Of a stretch of DNA of 64,000 nt, positions 18,222-27,054 are shown one piece after another. The stretch is from Celeribacter baekdonensis B30 (GTDB lineage: Bacteria > Pseudomonadota > Alphaproteobacteria > Rhodobacterales > Rhodobacteraceae), in the NCBI RefSeq assembly GCF_000299875.1, contig NZ_AMRK01000002.1:372001-436000 (forward strand). The letters are read 5' to 3'. The notes under the pieces are model-generated. The model saw only the letters and a program-made list of their open reading frames with translations, was not told the DNA's origin and made no database searches. The translations under genes were made by a program, and so were the position numbers. Numbering within the stretch: position 1 is the stretch's first letter; each line of letters starts with the position of its first letter.

Positions 18222-19685
18222 GTGACCAAAGCGATCATGATCCAAGGCGCGGGTTCGAACGTGGGCAAATCCATGTTGGTCGCGGGCATCGCGCGCGCCA
18301 TGAGCCGCAGAGGCCTCAAAGTCGCGCCGTTCAAGCCGCAAAACATGTCCAACAACGCCGCCGTCACCGAAGATGGCGGTGAAATTGGCCGGGCGCAGGC
18401 GCTTCAGGCCCGCGCTTGTGGCCTACGACCGCACTCCGACATGAACCCCGTTTTGCTCAAACCCGAAACCGACGTCGGCGCGCAGATCGTGGTACAGGGG
18501 CAACGGATCGACACCCTCAAAGCCCGCGATTACGGCTCAATGAAAGCCACTTTGATGCCCGCGGTTATGGAGAGTTTTCACCGCCTTGCCAAAGGCGTCG
18601 ATCTTGTCGTGATCGAAGGCGCGGGCAGCCCGGCGGAGATCAACCTGCGCGCCGGAGACATTGCCAATATGGGCTTTGCCGAGACGGCGAATGTGCCCGT
18701 GGTGCTGATCGGCGATATTGATCGCGGTGGCGTCATTGCACAACTCGTCGGCACTTATACGGTCCTGCCCAAGGCCGACCGTGACCGGATCAAAGCCTTT
18801 GCCATCAACAAGTTTCGCGGCGACGTCAGCCTGTTTGCGGGCGGAACACGCGCCATTATCGAGGCCACAGGCTGGGCCGATCTGGGCACCCTGCCATGGT
18901 TTGATCAGGCCCATCGCCTGCCCGCAGAGGACGTGATGGACATCACCTCACGCGGCACTGGCGAGATCAAAATCGCCGTGCCAAAACTGTCGCGCATCGC
19001 CAATTTCGATGATCTCGACCCGCTGGCCGCTGAGCCGAATGTGACCGTTCAGATTGTCGAACCCGGCCACGCTCTGCCGGGAGACGCCGATCTCGTTTTG
19101 ATCCCCGGATCAAAATCGACCATCGGCGATCTGGCATTTTTCCGCAGCCAAGGCTGGGACATCGACCTATTGGCCCATGTCCGTCGTGGCGGCCATGTGA
19201 TGGGAATTTGCGGCGGGTATCAGATGCTTGGCCAATGGATCGACGACCCGGACGGGATCGAAGGTCACGCCGGGCGGCATCCCGGACTTGGGCTTTTACA
19301 GGTGGAGACGCTGATGTCCGCCGACAAACGGCTGGCCGAAGTCACCGCAACCGAGCGTGCCACCGGCGCGCGTGTCACCGCCTATGAAATTCACATCGGT
19401 CGCACGGAGGGGGCCGATTGCGCGCGGGCGTGGCTGTCTCTGGACGCCCCAGACGGCGCGCGGTCCGAGGGCGCGATGTCGGCGGATGGGAGGATCATGG
19501 GCTGTTATTTGCACGGGCTGTTTGCCAGCGACAGGTTTCGCAACGGCTATCTGGCGCGGTTTGGCCTGAGCGATGGAATGTCCGATTTTGACGGTGGGGT
19601 CGAAGCAACCCTTGAGGCGCTCGCAGATCACATCGAGGCCCATTTGGACCTCGATACGCTCTACGCCCTCAGTTCGGAGATCTGA
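18222..19685 (+). CDS. cobQ: Adenosylcobyric acid synthase (glutamine-hydrolysing)
   Basis: A 487-residue amidotransferase that amidates four carboxylates of adenosylcobyrinic diamide in B12 synthesis. The N-terminal dethiobiotin-synthetase-like ATPase starts GAGSNVGKSM and has the FKPQNMSNNA motif. The C-terminal triad-type glutamine amidotransferase shows VMGICGGYQMLG with the nucleophilic cysteine and GCYLHGLF with the histidine. The start is GTG at 18222 with AGAAGAGGGA upstream. No other cob genes are adjacent, and no cobalamin riboswitch is visible in front. It abuts the convergent PopZ-like gene with no gap. Confidence 0.95.
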   Translation: MTKAIMIQGAGSNVGKSMLVAGIARAMSRRGLKVAPFKPQNMSNNAAVTEDGGEIGRAQALQARACGLRPHSDMNPVLLKPETDVGAQIVVQGQRIDTLKARDYGSMKATLMPAVMESFHRLAKGVDLVVIEGAGSPAEINLRAGDIANMGFAETANVPVVLIGDIDRGGVIAQLVGTYTVLPKADRDRIKAFAINKFRGDVSLFAGGTRAIIEATGWADLGTLPWFDQAHRLPAEDVMDITSRGTGEIKIAVPKLSRIANFDDLDPLAAEPNVTVQIVEPGHALPGDADLVLIPGSKSTIGDLAFFRSQGWDIDLLAHVRRGGHVMGICGGYQMLGQWIDDPDGIEGHAGRHPGLGLLQVETLMSADKRLAEVTATERATGARVTAYEIHIGRTEGADCARAWLSLDAPDGARSEGAMSADGRIMGCYLHGLFASDRFRNGYLARFGLSDGMSDFDGGVEATLEALADHIEAHLDLDTLYALSSEI

Positions 19686-20726
19686 CTATTCGAATTCGCG
19701 CAGGGTCAGCGCGCGCTGCACTTCTCGGCGCACCAGACGGCGGACGTTGCGCGTGATGCGCTCGCCCATTGCGCCTTGCAATTCCTCGCGGATCACCTGC
19801 GCCACCAATTCGCGCAGAGCCTCCTCGTCCATCATGTCTTCGTCGGCATAGCCGGCCAAAGCCAACTCTTCCTCAAGTCTCGGATCGGGATCGGCCGCCA
19901 CCTCTTCAGCCGCAGCCATGTCTTCGACCTCTGCCTCTTGCGCTGGTGGAAAATCATCAATCGCGGGGTCCGTGGACGCGGCGGGGGTTTCCTCGATCAC
20001 TTCGGCGTCGTCAATGTGATCACGGCCTTGGTCAGACGGGCTCATCGCGGGGTCATCCTCCTGCGGGACACGGAAATGAAGCACACGGGCTCCGGGTTCG
20101 GCAAAGGCACGCGGCATAGACCGCGGAATTTCCGCCTCAAGATCCTCAGATCCATCCGGCTCCCACTCATAGGACTGCGCCCCCACGGCCGTTTCAAGTT
20201 CGGCAATCCGCTGTTCCAAACTCAGCCGCGACACATGGGCCGCAGCTTCAACATCTGGGGTGTCGTCGAACCCGGCGGCCCAATCGACCTCCTGCGGTGT
20301 GCCTTCGACGTCGGCGGCACCAACCTCTTGCGCCACCAAGCTCTCAAGTTCGTCGTTCGGCGCTTGCGCCTCGGTCAAATCTTCCTCGGGGGGCCTTTGT
20401 GCATCCTCAGGCAGCGAAACCACCTGATCCATCGAAAGAATCAACGGCTGGATGTCTGCCTTCGTCCCGGCCACGTCCTCGATCTCAGGGGCAACCTCAT
20501 CGGCAGAAGCACCCACGTCCTGCGGCTCAGCAGGGTCTTGGGGCACGCGGAAATCAGGGGTCAGGATCAAAGCGGCCGGAGCCTGAGAGCGAACAGGCGG
20601 CTCATCCCGCGACGCAGGTTGAGCGCCACCAGAGGGACCACCATGATGACTATGGGTCTCAGCCACCAAACGCCGGATCGACGCAAGCACGTCCTCCGCA
20701 TCCATATTCGTCATCGGATCAGACAT
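19686..20726 (-). CDS. Acidic PopZ-like (DUF2497-type) protein
   Basis: A 346-residue very acidic protein. The N-terminus carries MDAEDVLASIRRLVAE, like the short N-terminal helix of PopZ/DUF2497 proteins. About residues 30-280 are a low-complexity Pro/Asp/Glu/Ala stretch, presumably disordered. The last 60 residues form a predicted helical block (EALRELVAQVIREEL, then RITRNVRRLVRREVQRAL) in the place of PopZ oligomerisation helices. This head-linker-tail plan suggests a polar or scaffold protein. GAGGGAG precedes ATG 20726; a GTG six codons upstream is less likely. The assignment is inference from layout, not strong identity. Confidence 0.6.
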   Translation of the reverse strand: MSDPMTNMDAEDVLASIRRLVAETHSHHGGPSGGAQPASRDEPPVRSQAPAALILTPDFRVPQDPAEPQDVGASADEVAPEIEDVAGTKADIQPLILSMDQVVSLPEDAQRPPEEDLTEAQAPNDELESLVAQEVGAADVEGTPQEVDWAAGFDDTPDVEAAAHVSRLSLEQRIAELETAVGAQSYEWEPDGSEDLEAEIPRSMPRAFAEPGARVLHFRVPQEDDPAMSPSDQGRDHIDDAEVIEETPAASTDPAIDDFPPAQEAEVEDMAAAEEVAADPDPRLEEELALAGYADEDMMDEEALRELVAQVIREELQGAMGERITRNVRRLVRREVQRALTLREFE

Positions 20727-20799
20727 CCCGACTCCCTCACTCACTACAGTTTATGGTAGCCAGCTTCGGCGTTACACACAAGGGATCGCAGAAAGCAGA

Positions 20800-20855
20800 A
20801 AACCCCCGCCGAACGGTGATCTGGGCAAGATGCCGCAAAACCGTCAGACGGGGGC
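20800..20855 (-). terminator. Imperfect hairpin after the TolC-type gene
   Basis: CCCCCG (20803-20808) pairs with CGGGGG (20849-20854), and ACGGT with ACCGT, separated by a 4x4 internal loop. On the minus strand it is followed by TTTTCTGCTTTCT. The position fits termination of the tolC transcript before the PopZ-like promoter. Confidence 0.5.
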
Positions 20856-20871
20856 TGTCAAAAAACTGCGT

Positions 20872-22266
20872 TTATTTGCGCATCAAACCTTCGAGGACAC
20901 GATCCAATTTGTCGCCTTGCGGGCTGACATAACGGGTCGGTGCGTTTTTCACCGCATTGTAATAGGCGGCGGGATCATAGACCGGGACGTTGAGTTTCAA
21001 CTGATCCACAGTGAGCATGCCAAGCGATTGCAGCACCGCATAGGATTGCGATTCGCGGGCAATGCGCGCCTGAATGGCCGACACCTGCGCGTCGAGCAAA
21101 TCTTGCTCCGCACTCAGCACATCCAAAGTGGTCGAAGCGCCCAAATCGGCCTCTTCTTTCACACCATCATAGGCCACGCGCTGAGCACGAACATAGGCGT
21201 TGGAGGCTTCTTCAGAGGCGGCATAAACCGACAACATCGCCCAGTTGGTGCGCACGCCTTGCTCAACTTCGCGCGCGGTTTGTAACAGCTCGGCACGAGA
21301 GGCATCGCGGTTGGCGATGCTTTCACGGATCGCCGAAGACACGGCCCCGCCGGAATAGATCGGGCCAGAGACACCAAGGCTCAAACTCGTGACGCCGTTA
21401 TTGATGGTCAAGTCATCTTTGTAGGATTGCGAGACCTGCCCCTCGACCGTGGGAAACAAATTGCGTTCCGCGATGTCCACCGCAATATCCTGCGCCGCCG
21501 CTTGGTGTTGCAACGCAATGATCCCTGGGTGGGTTTGCTTGGCAACCGTCACAGCCGCCTCAAGCGTTTTCGCCGGAAGCGGGATGCTGGGCGGATTTGA
21601 CAGGTTGCTCGGATAATGGCCGATCGCGACCTTATAGGTCTCGCGCGCGGCGGACAGGCTGCCCTGAGAGGCGGCAAGGCTTGCACGGGCAGAGGCCAGT
21701 TGCGCCTCATATTGCGACACTTGTGTACGGGTGATTTCACCCACCTCAAACCGATCTTGCGAGGCTTTGAGGTTTTGCTGGTTCAACCGCACCGCACTTT
21801 GGCGCAGGTTCACCAAGGCCTGAGCTTCGCGCACACCCTGATAGGCGGAAACCGCATTGGCCAAAACCTGTTGTTCCACATTCACGAGGCCCGCACGCGT
21901 CGCCAAAACCACCTCTTTTTGCAGATCGACAGACAGTTTGTTACGACCAAACGTGTAGATATCCATCGACGCAATAAAGCTGAGCGTCTCGGACCAATCT
22001 TCTAGGACATTGCCATCGGAGCCAAACGACTTTGAACCCGAATATTTGTAGGCGATGGTCGGACGCAGATTGGACAGCGCACCGGCCACCCCTTCGTCCG
22101 CGGCACGCAGGGTGGCGCGATTTTGCTCCAGAAGACCGGAGTTTTTATAGGCAGACGCCAAAGCATCGCCAAGCGTCTCAGCGGCCGCCGCAAAAGGCAC
22201 CGCCATCAAACTCAGCACAGCCGCGCCAGAAAAAAGTACCTTTTTAAATCCTGTGGTCTTGCTCAT
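20872..22266 (-). CDS. TolC family outer membrane efflux channel
   Basis: A 464-residue outer-membrane factor that joins inner-membrane exporters to the outside. It has a signal peptide (KKVLFSGAAVLSLMAVPFAAAA, cleaved near residue 28). Two repeated halves of long helices follow, with YQGVREAQALVNLRQSAVRLNQQNL in the first and AYVRAQRVAYDGVKEEADLGASTTLDVL in the second, the standard TolC duplication. AGGGG and GAGG lie upstream of ATG 22266. It follows the Pcm-like gene on the same strand by 64 bases. No inner-membrane partner is adjacent; type I secretion or efflux are both possible. Confidence 0.92.
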   Translation of the reverse strand: MSKTTGFKKVLFSGAAVLSLMAVPFAAAAETLGDALASAYKNSGLLEQNRATLRAADEGVAGALSNLRPTIAYKYSGSKSFGSDGNVLEDWSETLSFIASMDIYTFGRNKLSVDLQKEVVLATRAGLVNVEQQVLANAVSAYQGVREAQALVNLRQSAVRLNQQNLKASQDRFEVGEITRTQVSQYEAQLASARASLAASQGSLSAARETYKVAIGHYPSNLSNPPSIPLPAKTLEAAVTVAKQTHPGIIALQHQAAAQDIAVDIAERNLFPTVEGQVSQSYKDDLTINNGVTSLSLGVSGPIYSGGAVSSAIRESIANRDASRAELLQTAREVEQGVRTNWAMLSVYAASEEASNAYVRAQRVAYDGVKEEADLGASTTLDVLSAEQDLLDAQVSAIQARIARESQSYAVLQSLGMLTVDQLKLNVPVYDPAAYYNAVKNAPTRYVSPQGDKLDRVLEGLMRK

Positions 22267-22330
22267 TGGCCTCAGCCCCTTTGTTATCTTACGAACGCCG
22301 GGGCCGACCCGGCCTATCGAACGTTCTGCG

Positions 22331-22984
22331 TCAAAGCGCGAACTCTGCGTGTTTTTCAAATCCGGACAGTACAGGTGCCGTGGCGTTGAACACCATGCGC
22401 CATGTGACCTCACCCTCTAATTTGTATCCGATACGGACGATACCAAGAGCTCCGTCGAGAAAAATCGCGCAGATACGCCCTTTTTCCTTCAACTGGGCCA
22501 AAATGCCACCCGGCAATTCTTCAACACCGCCTTGCAAGATTATCACATCATAGGGTCCGTGCTGCGGCGCACCCGCGCTGATCGGGCCGGTTTCGACGAT
22601 CACATTGTCCGATCCATTGTCGGACAGCGCACTGGCCGCCTCTTTGGCCATGTCCTCGTCTTCTTCCACGGCCACGACCGCCTGTGCCATCCGCGCCATC
22701 ACGGCCGAGGAATAGCCCAAGCCGCAGCCCAGATCGAGCACCAGCTCATCGTTTTGAATGTTGAGCGCATCGAGCATCTTGGCCAAAACCCGCGGATCCA
22801 ACACAACGCGCCCGCCCCCGAGATCCACATGCTCGCCAACATAGGCACCATCACGTTTGGACGCAGGCACGAAATTTTCGCGCGGCGTGGTGAGCATCGC
22901 TTCGATGATCGGGAATTTGGTCACATCAGACGGACGCACCTGTGTGTCGACCATCGTTGTACGGAGCTGGGCAAAGTCTGGCAT
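22331..22984 (-). CDS. pcm: Protein-L-isoaspartate O-methyltransferase family protein
   Basis: A 217-residue class I SAM methyltransferase of the isoaspartyl repair family. The N-terminal MVDTQVRPSDVTKFPIIEAM and the SAM motif I VLDLGCGLGYSSAVMARM are typical. YDVIILQGGVEELP replaces the usual post-motif region. Repair activity is the family role, but many alphaproteobacterial members diverge in the substrate loop, so function is less sure than fold. ATG 22984 gives the usual start; ATG 23005 would add seven residues. Likely co-transcribed with the TolC-type gene. Confidence 0.82.
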   Translation of the reverse strand: MPDFAQLRTTMVDTQVRPSDVTKFPIIEAMLTTPRENFVPASKRDGAYVGEHVDLGGGRVVLDPRVLAKMLDALNIQNDELVLDLGCGLGYSSAVMARMAQAVVAVEEDEDMAKEAASALSDNGSDNVIVETGPISAGAPQHGPYDVIILQGGVEELPGGILAQLKEKGRICAIFLDGALGIVRIGYKLEGEVTWRMVFNATAPVLSGFEKHAEFAL

Positions 22985-23159
22985 AAGCTGAACTCTTTCG
23001 TTCATTGTCTTTGACCGTGTTTTGCCACAAGCCGCCCGCCTGAGCAACACGTCAATGCACATACAAACGGACCCAACCGCACGCACCCCTGTGCAAAATC
23101 CTATCAAATGGCGTCTTGCACAGAAATTATCCTTGCTGTAGATAGCGCCTCACCATTTC

Positions 23160-23233
23160 GGCGAGTTGGCGGAGTGGTTACGCAGCGGATTGCAAATCCG
23201 TGTACACCAGTTCGATTCTGGTACTCGCCTCCA
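23160..23233 (+). tRNA. tRNA-Cys (GCA)
   Basis: Acceptor stem GGCGAGT (23160-23166) pairs with ACTCGCC (23223-23229), with U discriminator and encoded CCA (23231-23233). The anticodon loop TTGCAAA (23190-23196) gives anticodon GCA. The T-arm ACCAG/TTCGATT/CTGGT is intact. It directly borders the prophage remnant and is a likely integration target. Confidence 0.95.
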
Positions 23234-23399
23234 ATACTTTTAATGACATAGCTGGTTCCTCTTATTAGGGGTATCATTGCGGGTGTAGCAGCGTTTTAGC
23301 TTTCGGACAGAGTGACTACACCTTTCGGACGAAAATTTTCGGCGAACCCGTTTTTGGGTGAGGGGCCTTAATCAGGTGACTCGAGCTGATCGGATGAAA

Positions 23400-25319
23400 T
23401 CACGGCACATACTTCTCGGCACGAACCGTTACGGTGCCAGCAGCTGGATGTATGGCTTCGACTGTCTCATTTTTGAGCATCAGACGGGTAGTGTTTGCAC
23501 CAGACACGAACCCGGTTAGCGTTAGTCCGCTCTGCATCTGGTCAAAACCGACCGACAAAACGTCGCCTGGAGACGCGCCATTTACTGTGATGGTCGTCGT
23601 GACGTATCCGCCAGCAGCGATGCTGCCCGGATTCCAAGTTGCGCTTGCACGTACAGATGGGGCGAGCGTGTCTGTGCACGTTGCCTGAATGAGCACCTTT
23701 TTCGGCTCAGAACCACCTTCTGTCACAAGCGCATCACTCAATCGCAACCCATGGCAGTTCAGAAGGTCTACAGGTTGCAGTGTCGATGCATGGTTGTCCC
23801 CAACATATCCGGGACCGATAGAGCCAGACACGTTGTTCAGCCGCATGCCGACATGAGATGCGCTGTCGTCCTGATTATAATCACGCAAATTCACTGACCC
23901 GATTGCGACACCTGTGCAATTCAGACCGACCAAACCTGTTTCACCAGCACTAATTGAGGTGATGTTCCCTCTAATCCCGCTTACGTTCCCCAGATAAACT
24001 CCCTGGCCACCCGCGTCTTGCGAGAATATCTGCAGGTCAACGTCCGTTGGTCCGGTCACATCTCCCGCCACTTGGATGCCTCGGTTCGGACCACCGTAAG
24101 AACTTACGGAACCAACAATGCTCTCAGTGTTGTTGCCAATATCGATCGACGGCTGAATTGGATCGGCACTGTGCGCGCAGTTGTAGGAGATGACTTCAAC
24201 ATGAGGCCGAATGTTACCATGCGTTTCAGGTGCATTGTTGGGACCGCCGCCCAAATCTTTTACAACCTTGAAACCAGACGACGCACAATTGAATGCGCGA
24301 CCACGCAATGCACTGTCAATTGACCCGACCAAAACACCTCCGCGTTCAAAGCTGGAAACTACGGTAAAATCCAGATGTCCGCACCGCTCATTTGCGGCCC
24401 CGCGCGCGGTGTATCCGACGACCGACACGCCATCATCGCCAGTATTAATCGTGCGAGAACCGATGGTGTAGACATCGACGCATGGCCCATATGTCAGGTC
24501 GTTATAGATACCAAACCCGTCGGCGAGAGTATTTCTAGCCACCCCATGATAAGCACGAGAATTCTGGCAGCCTGAGAACATCAAACCACCTCCGAATGTG
24601 CTGAGGATATGCGGTTCGTACACCTGCGCATCTTCGCACCCGATCAACTTAATCCCCGGACGTGCGCGCCTTGTGGTCGGCGCAGTAGTAGACCGGACGA
24701 AAGGCCTGATAAGTCGCAAAGATGTCGCGCCGGTGATCTCCAGATAGGGGTGGTCGGTTGAGCCGTCGCTGTCATAAATAATAGCATACCCCTCAGCGAA
24801 TTCGATCGTCGTGCCGACTTGAATAGCACCAGAAAGCAATTGGCCGAGGCTATTGACGCCCGGCAGATGAATATCCGTATCGATGAAAAGGTGCTTTTCG
24901 CGGGTTTCCAACAAACCGATAAATTCAGGCCAAAGCGTCGTTGCATCTTCGCCAAAGTTGAACAATCGCGCTGCTATGCGCCCGCTTTCATCTTTCACGG
25001 CGGAGACCCCAAGGCCGTTTAAATGCAGGTACGGCACAGACAGATCCTCGCTGTATTTAAATCGACCGTCTTTGGTTTTGTGTACTTTATTCTGGCCGCC
25101 CGAATTCTGGCCGCCCGACGTGGCGGTAGCCTGCATTTCGTCAAGCGTCTCATATTCGAACTTCGCCCCATCGACGGATTTCGACAGCGGATCAGTTCGC
25201 GCCATCTGTTTGGCGAAATCACCAACCGTCTGAGGCGCCGTGCCATCCTCAGTGTTTACAATCACACTCTGGGCTAAATAAGTCGGGTCGAGGTCACTTG
25301 TCTTAACACCATTTGCCAT
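23400..25319 (-). CDS. Phage tailspike-like protein with beta-helix repeats
   Basis: A 639-residue protein. The N-terminus (GVKTSDLDPTYLAQSVIV) resembles phage head-binding or linker domains. About residues 140-540 are a succession of short Gly/Asn/Ser/Val-rich turns (GDDGVSVVGYT, SSFERGGVLVG, NNTESIVGSVSSYGGPNRGI), as in right-handed parallel beta-helix tailspikes that bind or cut surface polysaccharide. The C-terminal 90 residues form a separate beta-rich domain (VTTTITVNGASPGDVLSVGF). A 15-bp tandem duplication at 25089-25118 gives SGGQN twice. It follows the truncated tail gene by 11 bases. Confidence 0.7.
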   Translation of the reverse strand: MANGVKTSDLDPTYLAQSVIVNTEDGTAPQTVGDFAKQMARTDPLSKSVDGAKFEYETLDEMQATATSGGQNSGGQNKVHKTKDGRFKYSEDLSVPYLHLNGLGVSAVKDESGRIAARLFNFGEDATTLWPEFIGLLETREKHLFIDTDIHLPGVNSLGQLLSGAIQVGTTIEFAEGYAIIYDSDGSTDHPYLEITGATSLRLIRPFVRSTTAPTTRRARPGIKLIGCEDAQVYEPHILSTFGGGLMFSGCQNSRAYHGVARNTLADGFGIYNDLTYGPCVDVYTIGSRTINTGDDGVSVVGYTARGAANERCGHLDFTVVSSFERGGVLVGSIDSALRGRAFNCASSGFKVVKDLGGGPNNAPETHGNIRPHVEVISYNCAHSADPIQPSIDIGNNTESIVGSVSSYGGPNRGIQVAGDVTGPTDVDLQIFSQDAGGQGVYLGNVSGIRGNITSISAGETGLVGLNCTGVAIGSVNLRDYNQDDSASHVGMRLNNVSGSIGPGYVGDNHASTLQPVDLLNCHGLRLSDALVTEGGSEPKKVLIQATCTDTLAPSVRASATWNPGSIAAGGYVTTTITVNGASPGDVLSVGFDQMQSGLTLTGFVSGANTTRLMLKNETVEAIHPAAGTVTVRAEKYVP

Positions 25320-25330
25320 GTGTCGTGCTC

Positions 25331-25957
25331 CTATATGATGGTGATTTCAAATGGCCCCGTCAGGGGGCCAGACAGGCCATCCGCGTTTTTCGGTTCTATC
25401 CAGATGTAGTGGGTGCCTTGGGTCAGACAACCCGAGGTTTCGAGGTAGGCGACAACGTCATCGAGCATGTCGTTGCCGCTAACGGCCTGAATGCGGTCGC
25501 TGTAGGTGCCGTCTGCGATGATAGCTGTGCCAGGGCGATCCGAGCCGCCCGTCAGGCGCGGGGTCAGGCTTCCGGCAGTGATGCCAGAGACCGTGTAGCC
25601 GAGGCGGTAGTATTTGCCCGCCGTGGTTTCAAAGGGCTGGCTGATCGCATCCGCTGCGCCCGTCGTATGGGTCGCCACGCCGCCTCCAACGGCCCATCCT
25701 GCGTCCAGCGTCCAAGTGGCGGGGTTCTCCATGGAGCCGCCCGCAATGAGGTTCTCGCGGGTGGTGTCGCCTAGCGTGGTCGAATAGCTGGACTGTGGCA
25801 CAACGATGATCGTCACGGTCACAGTAAAGGGGCCATAAACGCCCGTCGCACTGATCCCTCGCGCCCGGATTTCGACCTCGCGTCCGGATTTCGACGGTGT
25901 CGCCACTACCATAGGGTATCGAAAATCGAATGCGGCTGTTCGTTCTTTCCCCTCTTA
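25331..25957 (-). pseudogene. 3' fragment of a phage tail/host-specificity protein gene
   Basis: The frame encodes about 193 residues from an internal Met and stays open only 14 codons further upstream to a TAA at 25955-25957. The visible part starts inside a fibronectin-like strand pattern (SGREVEIRARGISATGVYGPFTVTVTI), as in tail-tip J-type proteins. A carbohydrate-binding-like domain follows (ATWTLDAGWAVGGGVATHTTG, KYYRLGYTVSG). The missing first part, and the abrupt change to unrelated sequence at about 25960, indicate deletion of the rest of the prophage. Confidence 0.6.
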
Positions 25958-26013
25958 AGTTTGAACCAGAGGTTAAAATGAAGGGAAATTCTGATTGTCC
26001 AACGACCCAAATC

Positions 26014-26928
26014 CTATTGTGATGGCTTGACCACCCCCTCACGCCGCAACACCTCCTCCAGCCAATCCATGAACGCTCTGAGCCGAGGGGCGAGATGGCG
26101 CCTGCGCGCATAGAGGATCGAGATCGGAACTGGAGAGGGTCGAAACTCGGACAGTACCTCAACGAGCCGTCCGGCTGCAATGTCATCGGCGACGTCATAG
26201 GCGGGAACCTGAATCAGCCCGTGCCCGTGCAGTCCCCCCGCAACATAACTCTCCGCGTTGTCGACGCAGAGATGGCTTTGCATGGCAACGGTGATCTCAC
26301 GCCCGTCCTTGAGCCCATCCCAGCCCGACGAGAGGGCAGGCATGCGCAGCGCGTAGTTGACCAGATGATGTTTCGCGAGATCGGCAGGCGTCTGCGGCAC
26401 CCCGAATTCCGCGAGATACTCCGCCCCGGCGCAGGTCAGCATCGGCACATCACCGATCTTGCGGCAGATCAGTTCGCTGTCCTCCAAAACGGCCAGACGC
26501 ACCACCGCGTCGATCCCTTCCGAGACCAGATCGATCATTCGGTCGGTGGCGCTGATCTCCAGCGTCACCGCCGGGTATCGGGCGCGAAAGTCCTGCAGGT
26601 GCGGAATGACAAGACGCCGTGCGATCCGGCTTGGCATGTCGATCCGCAAGCGCCCCGAAATGTCATCGGGACGGAGGCGAAACTGTCCTTCGGCCTGCCC
26701 GAACGCATCGACCAGATCACGGGCGGTGTCGGCAAATTGCAACCCTTCCTGCGTCGGACGCACCACGCGGGTGGTGCGCTGCAAAAGCTGCACGCCGAGG
26801 CGGTCCTCCAGCGTCTGCACCGTGCTGGACACGGTCGAGCGCGGCAGGCCGAGCACCTCCGCTGCGCGGGTGAAGTTCCCGCTGTCCACGACCTGAATGA
26901 ACACCTGCATCTGTTGAATCCGATCCAT
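26014..26928 (-). CDS. LysR family transcriptional regulator
   Basis: A 304-residue LysR-type regulator. The N-terminal helix-turn-helix is MQVFIQVVDSGNFTRAAEVLGLPRSTVSSTVQTLEDRLGVQLLQRTTR, and the effector-binding domain spans about 90-295. The pattern (RIDMPSRIARRLVIPHL, CRKIGDVPMLTCAGAEYL, NYALR) is that of the subgroup that often controls adjacent oxidoreductase genes. It is divergent from the SDR gene with about 126 bases between starts, so it most likely regulates that gene and itself. No clear T-N11-A operator was settled by eye. Confidence 0.92.
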   Translation of the reverse strand: MDRIQQMQVFIQVVDSGNFTRAAEVLGLPRSTVSSTVQTLEDRLGVQLLQRTTRVVRPTQEGLQFADTARDLVDAFGQAEGQFRLRPDDISGRLRIDMPSRIARRLVIPHLQDFRARYPAVTLEISATDRMIDLVSEGIDAVVRLAVLEDSELICRKIGDVPMLTCAGAEYLAEFGVPQTPADLAKHHLVNYALRMPALSSGWDGLKDGREITVAMQSHLCVDNAESYVAGGLHGHGLIQVPAYDVADDIAAGRLVEVLSEFRPSPVPISILYARRRHLAPRLRAFMDWLEEVLRREGVVKPSQ

Positions 26929-27054
26929 GCCTATTGTTCGTCATTTCTGGCAGGTAATGTCAAGAATGGCCTGATTATCTGAATGGGGTGACAGACTATC
27001 TTCCTCGCAAGGCGTCGATCTGAAAGGCGCGCTCAAATGCGGAAAGGAAATGAC

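Larger units (their letters stand above)
23234..25960. mobile_element. Prophage tail-region remnant next to tRNA-Cys
   Basis: Between the tRNA and the LysR gene lie only two frames, both on the minus strand: a tailspike-like protein and a 5'-truncated tail protein. No integrase, capsid, portal or lysis gene remains. The 166 bases after the tRNA hold no gene, only short repeats of TTTCGGAC. The truncated frame stops being open at 25955-25957, so the right border is near 25960. No second copy of the tRNA 3' end was found by eye. Confidence 0.6.
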
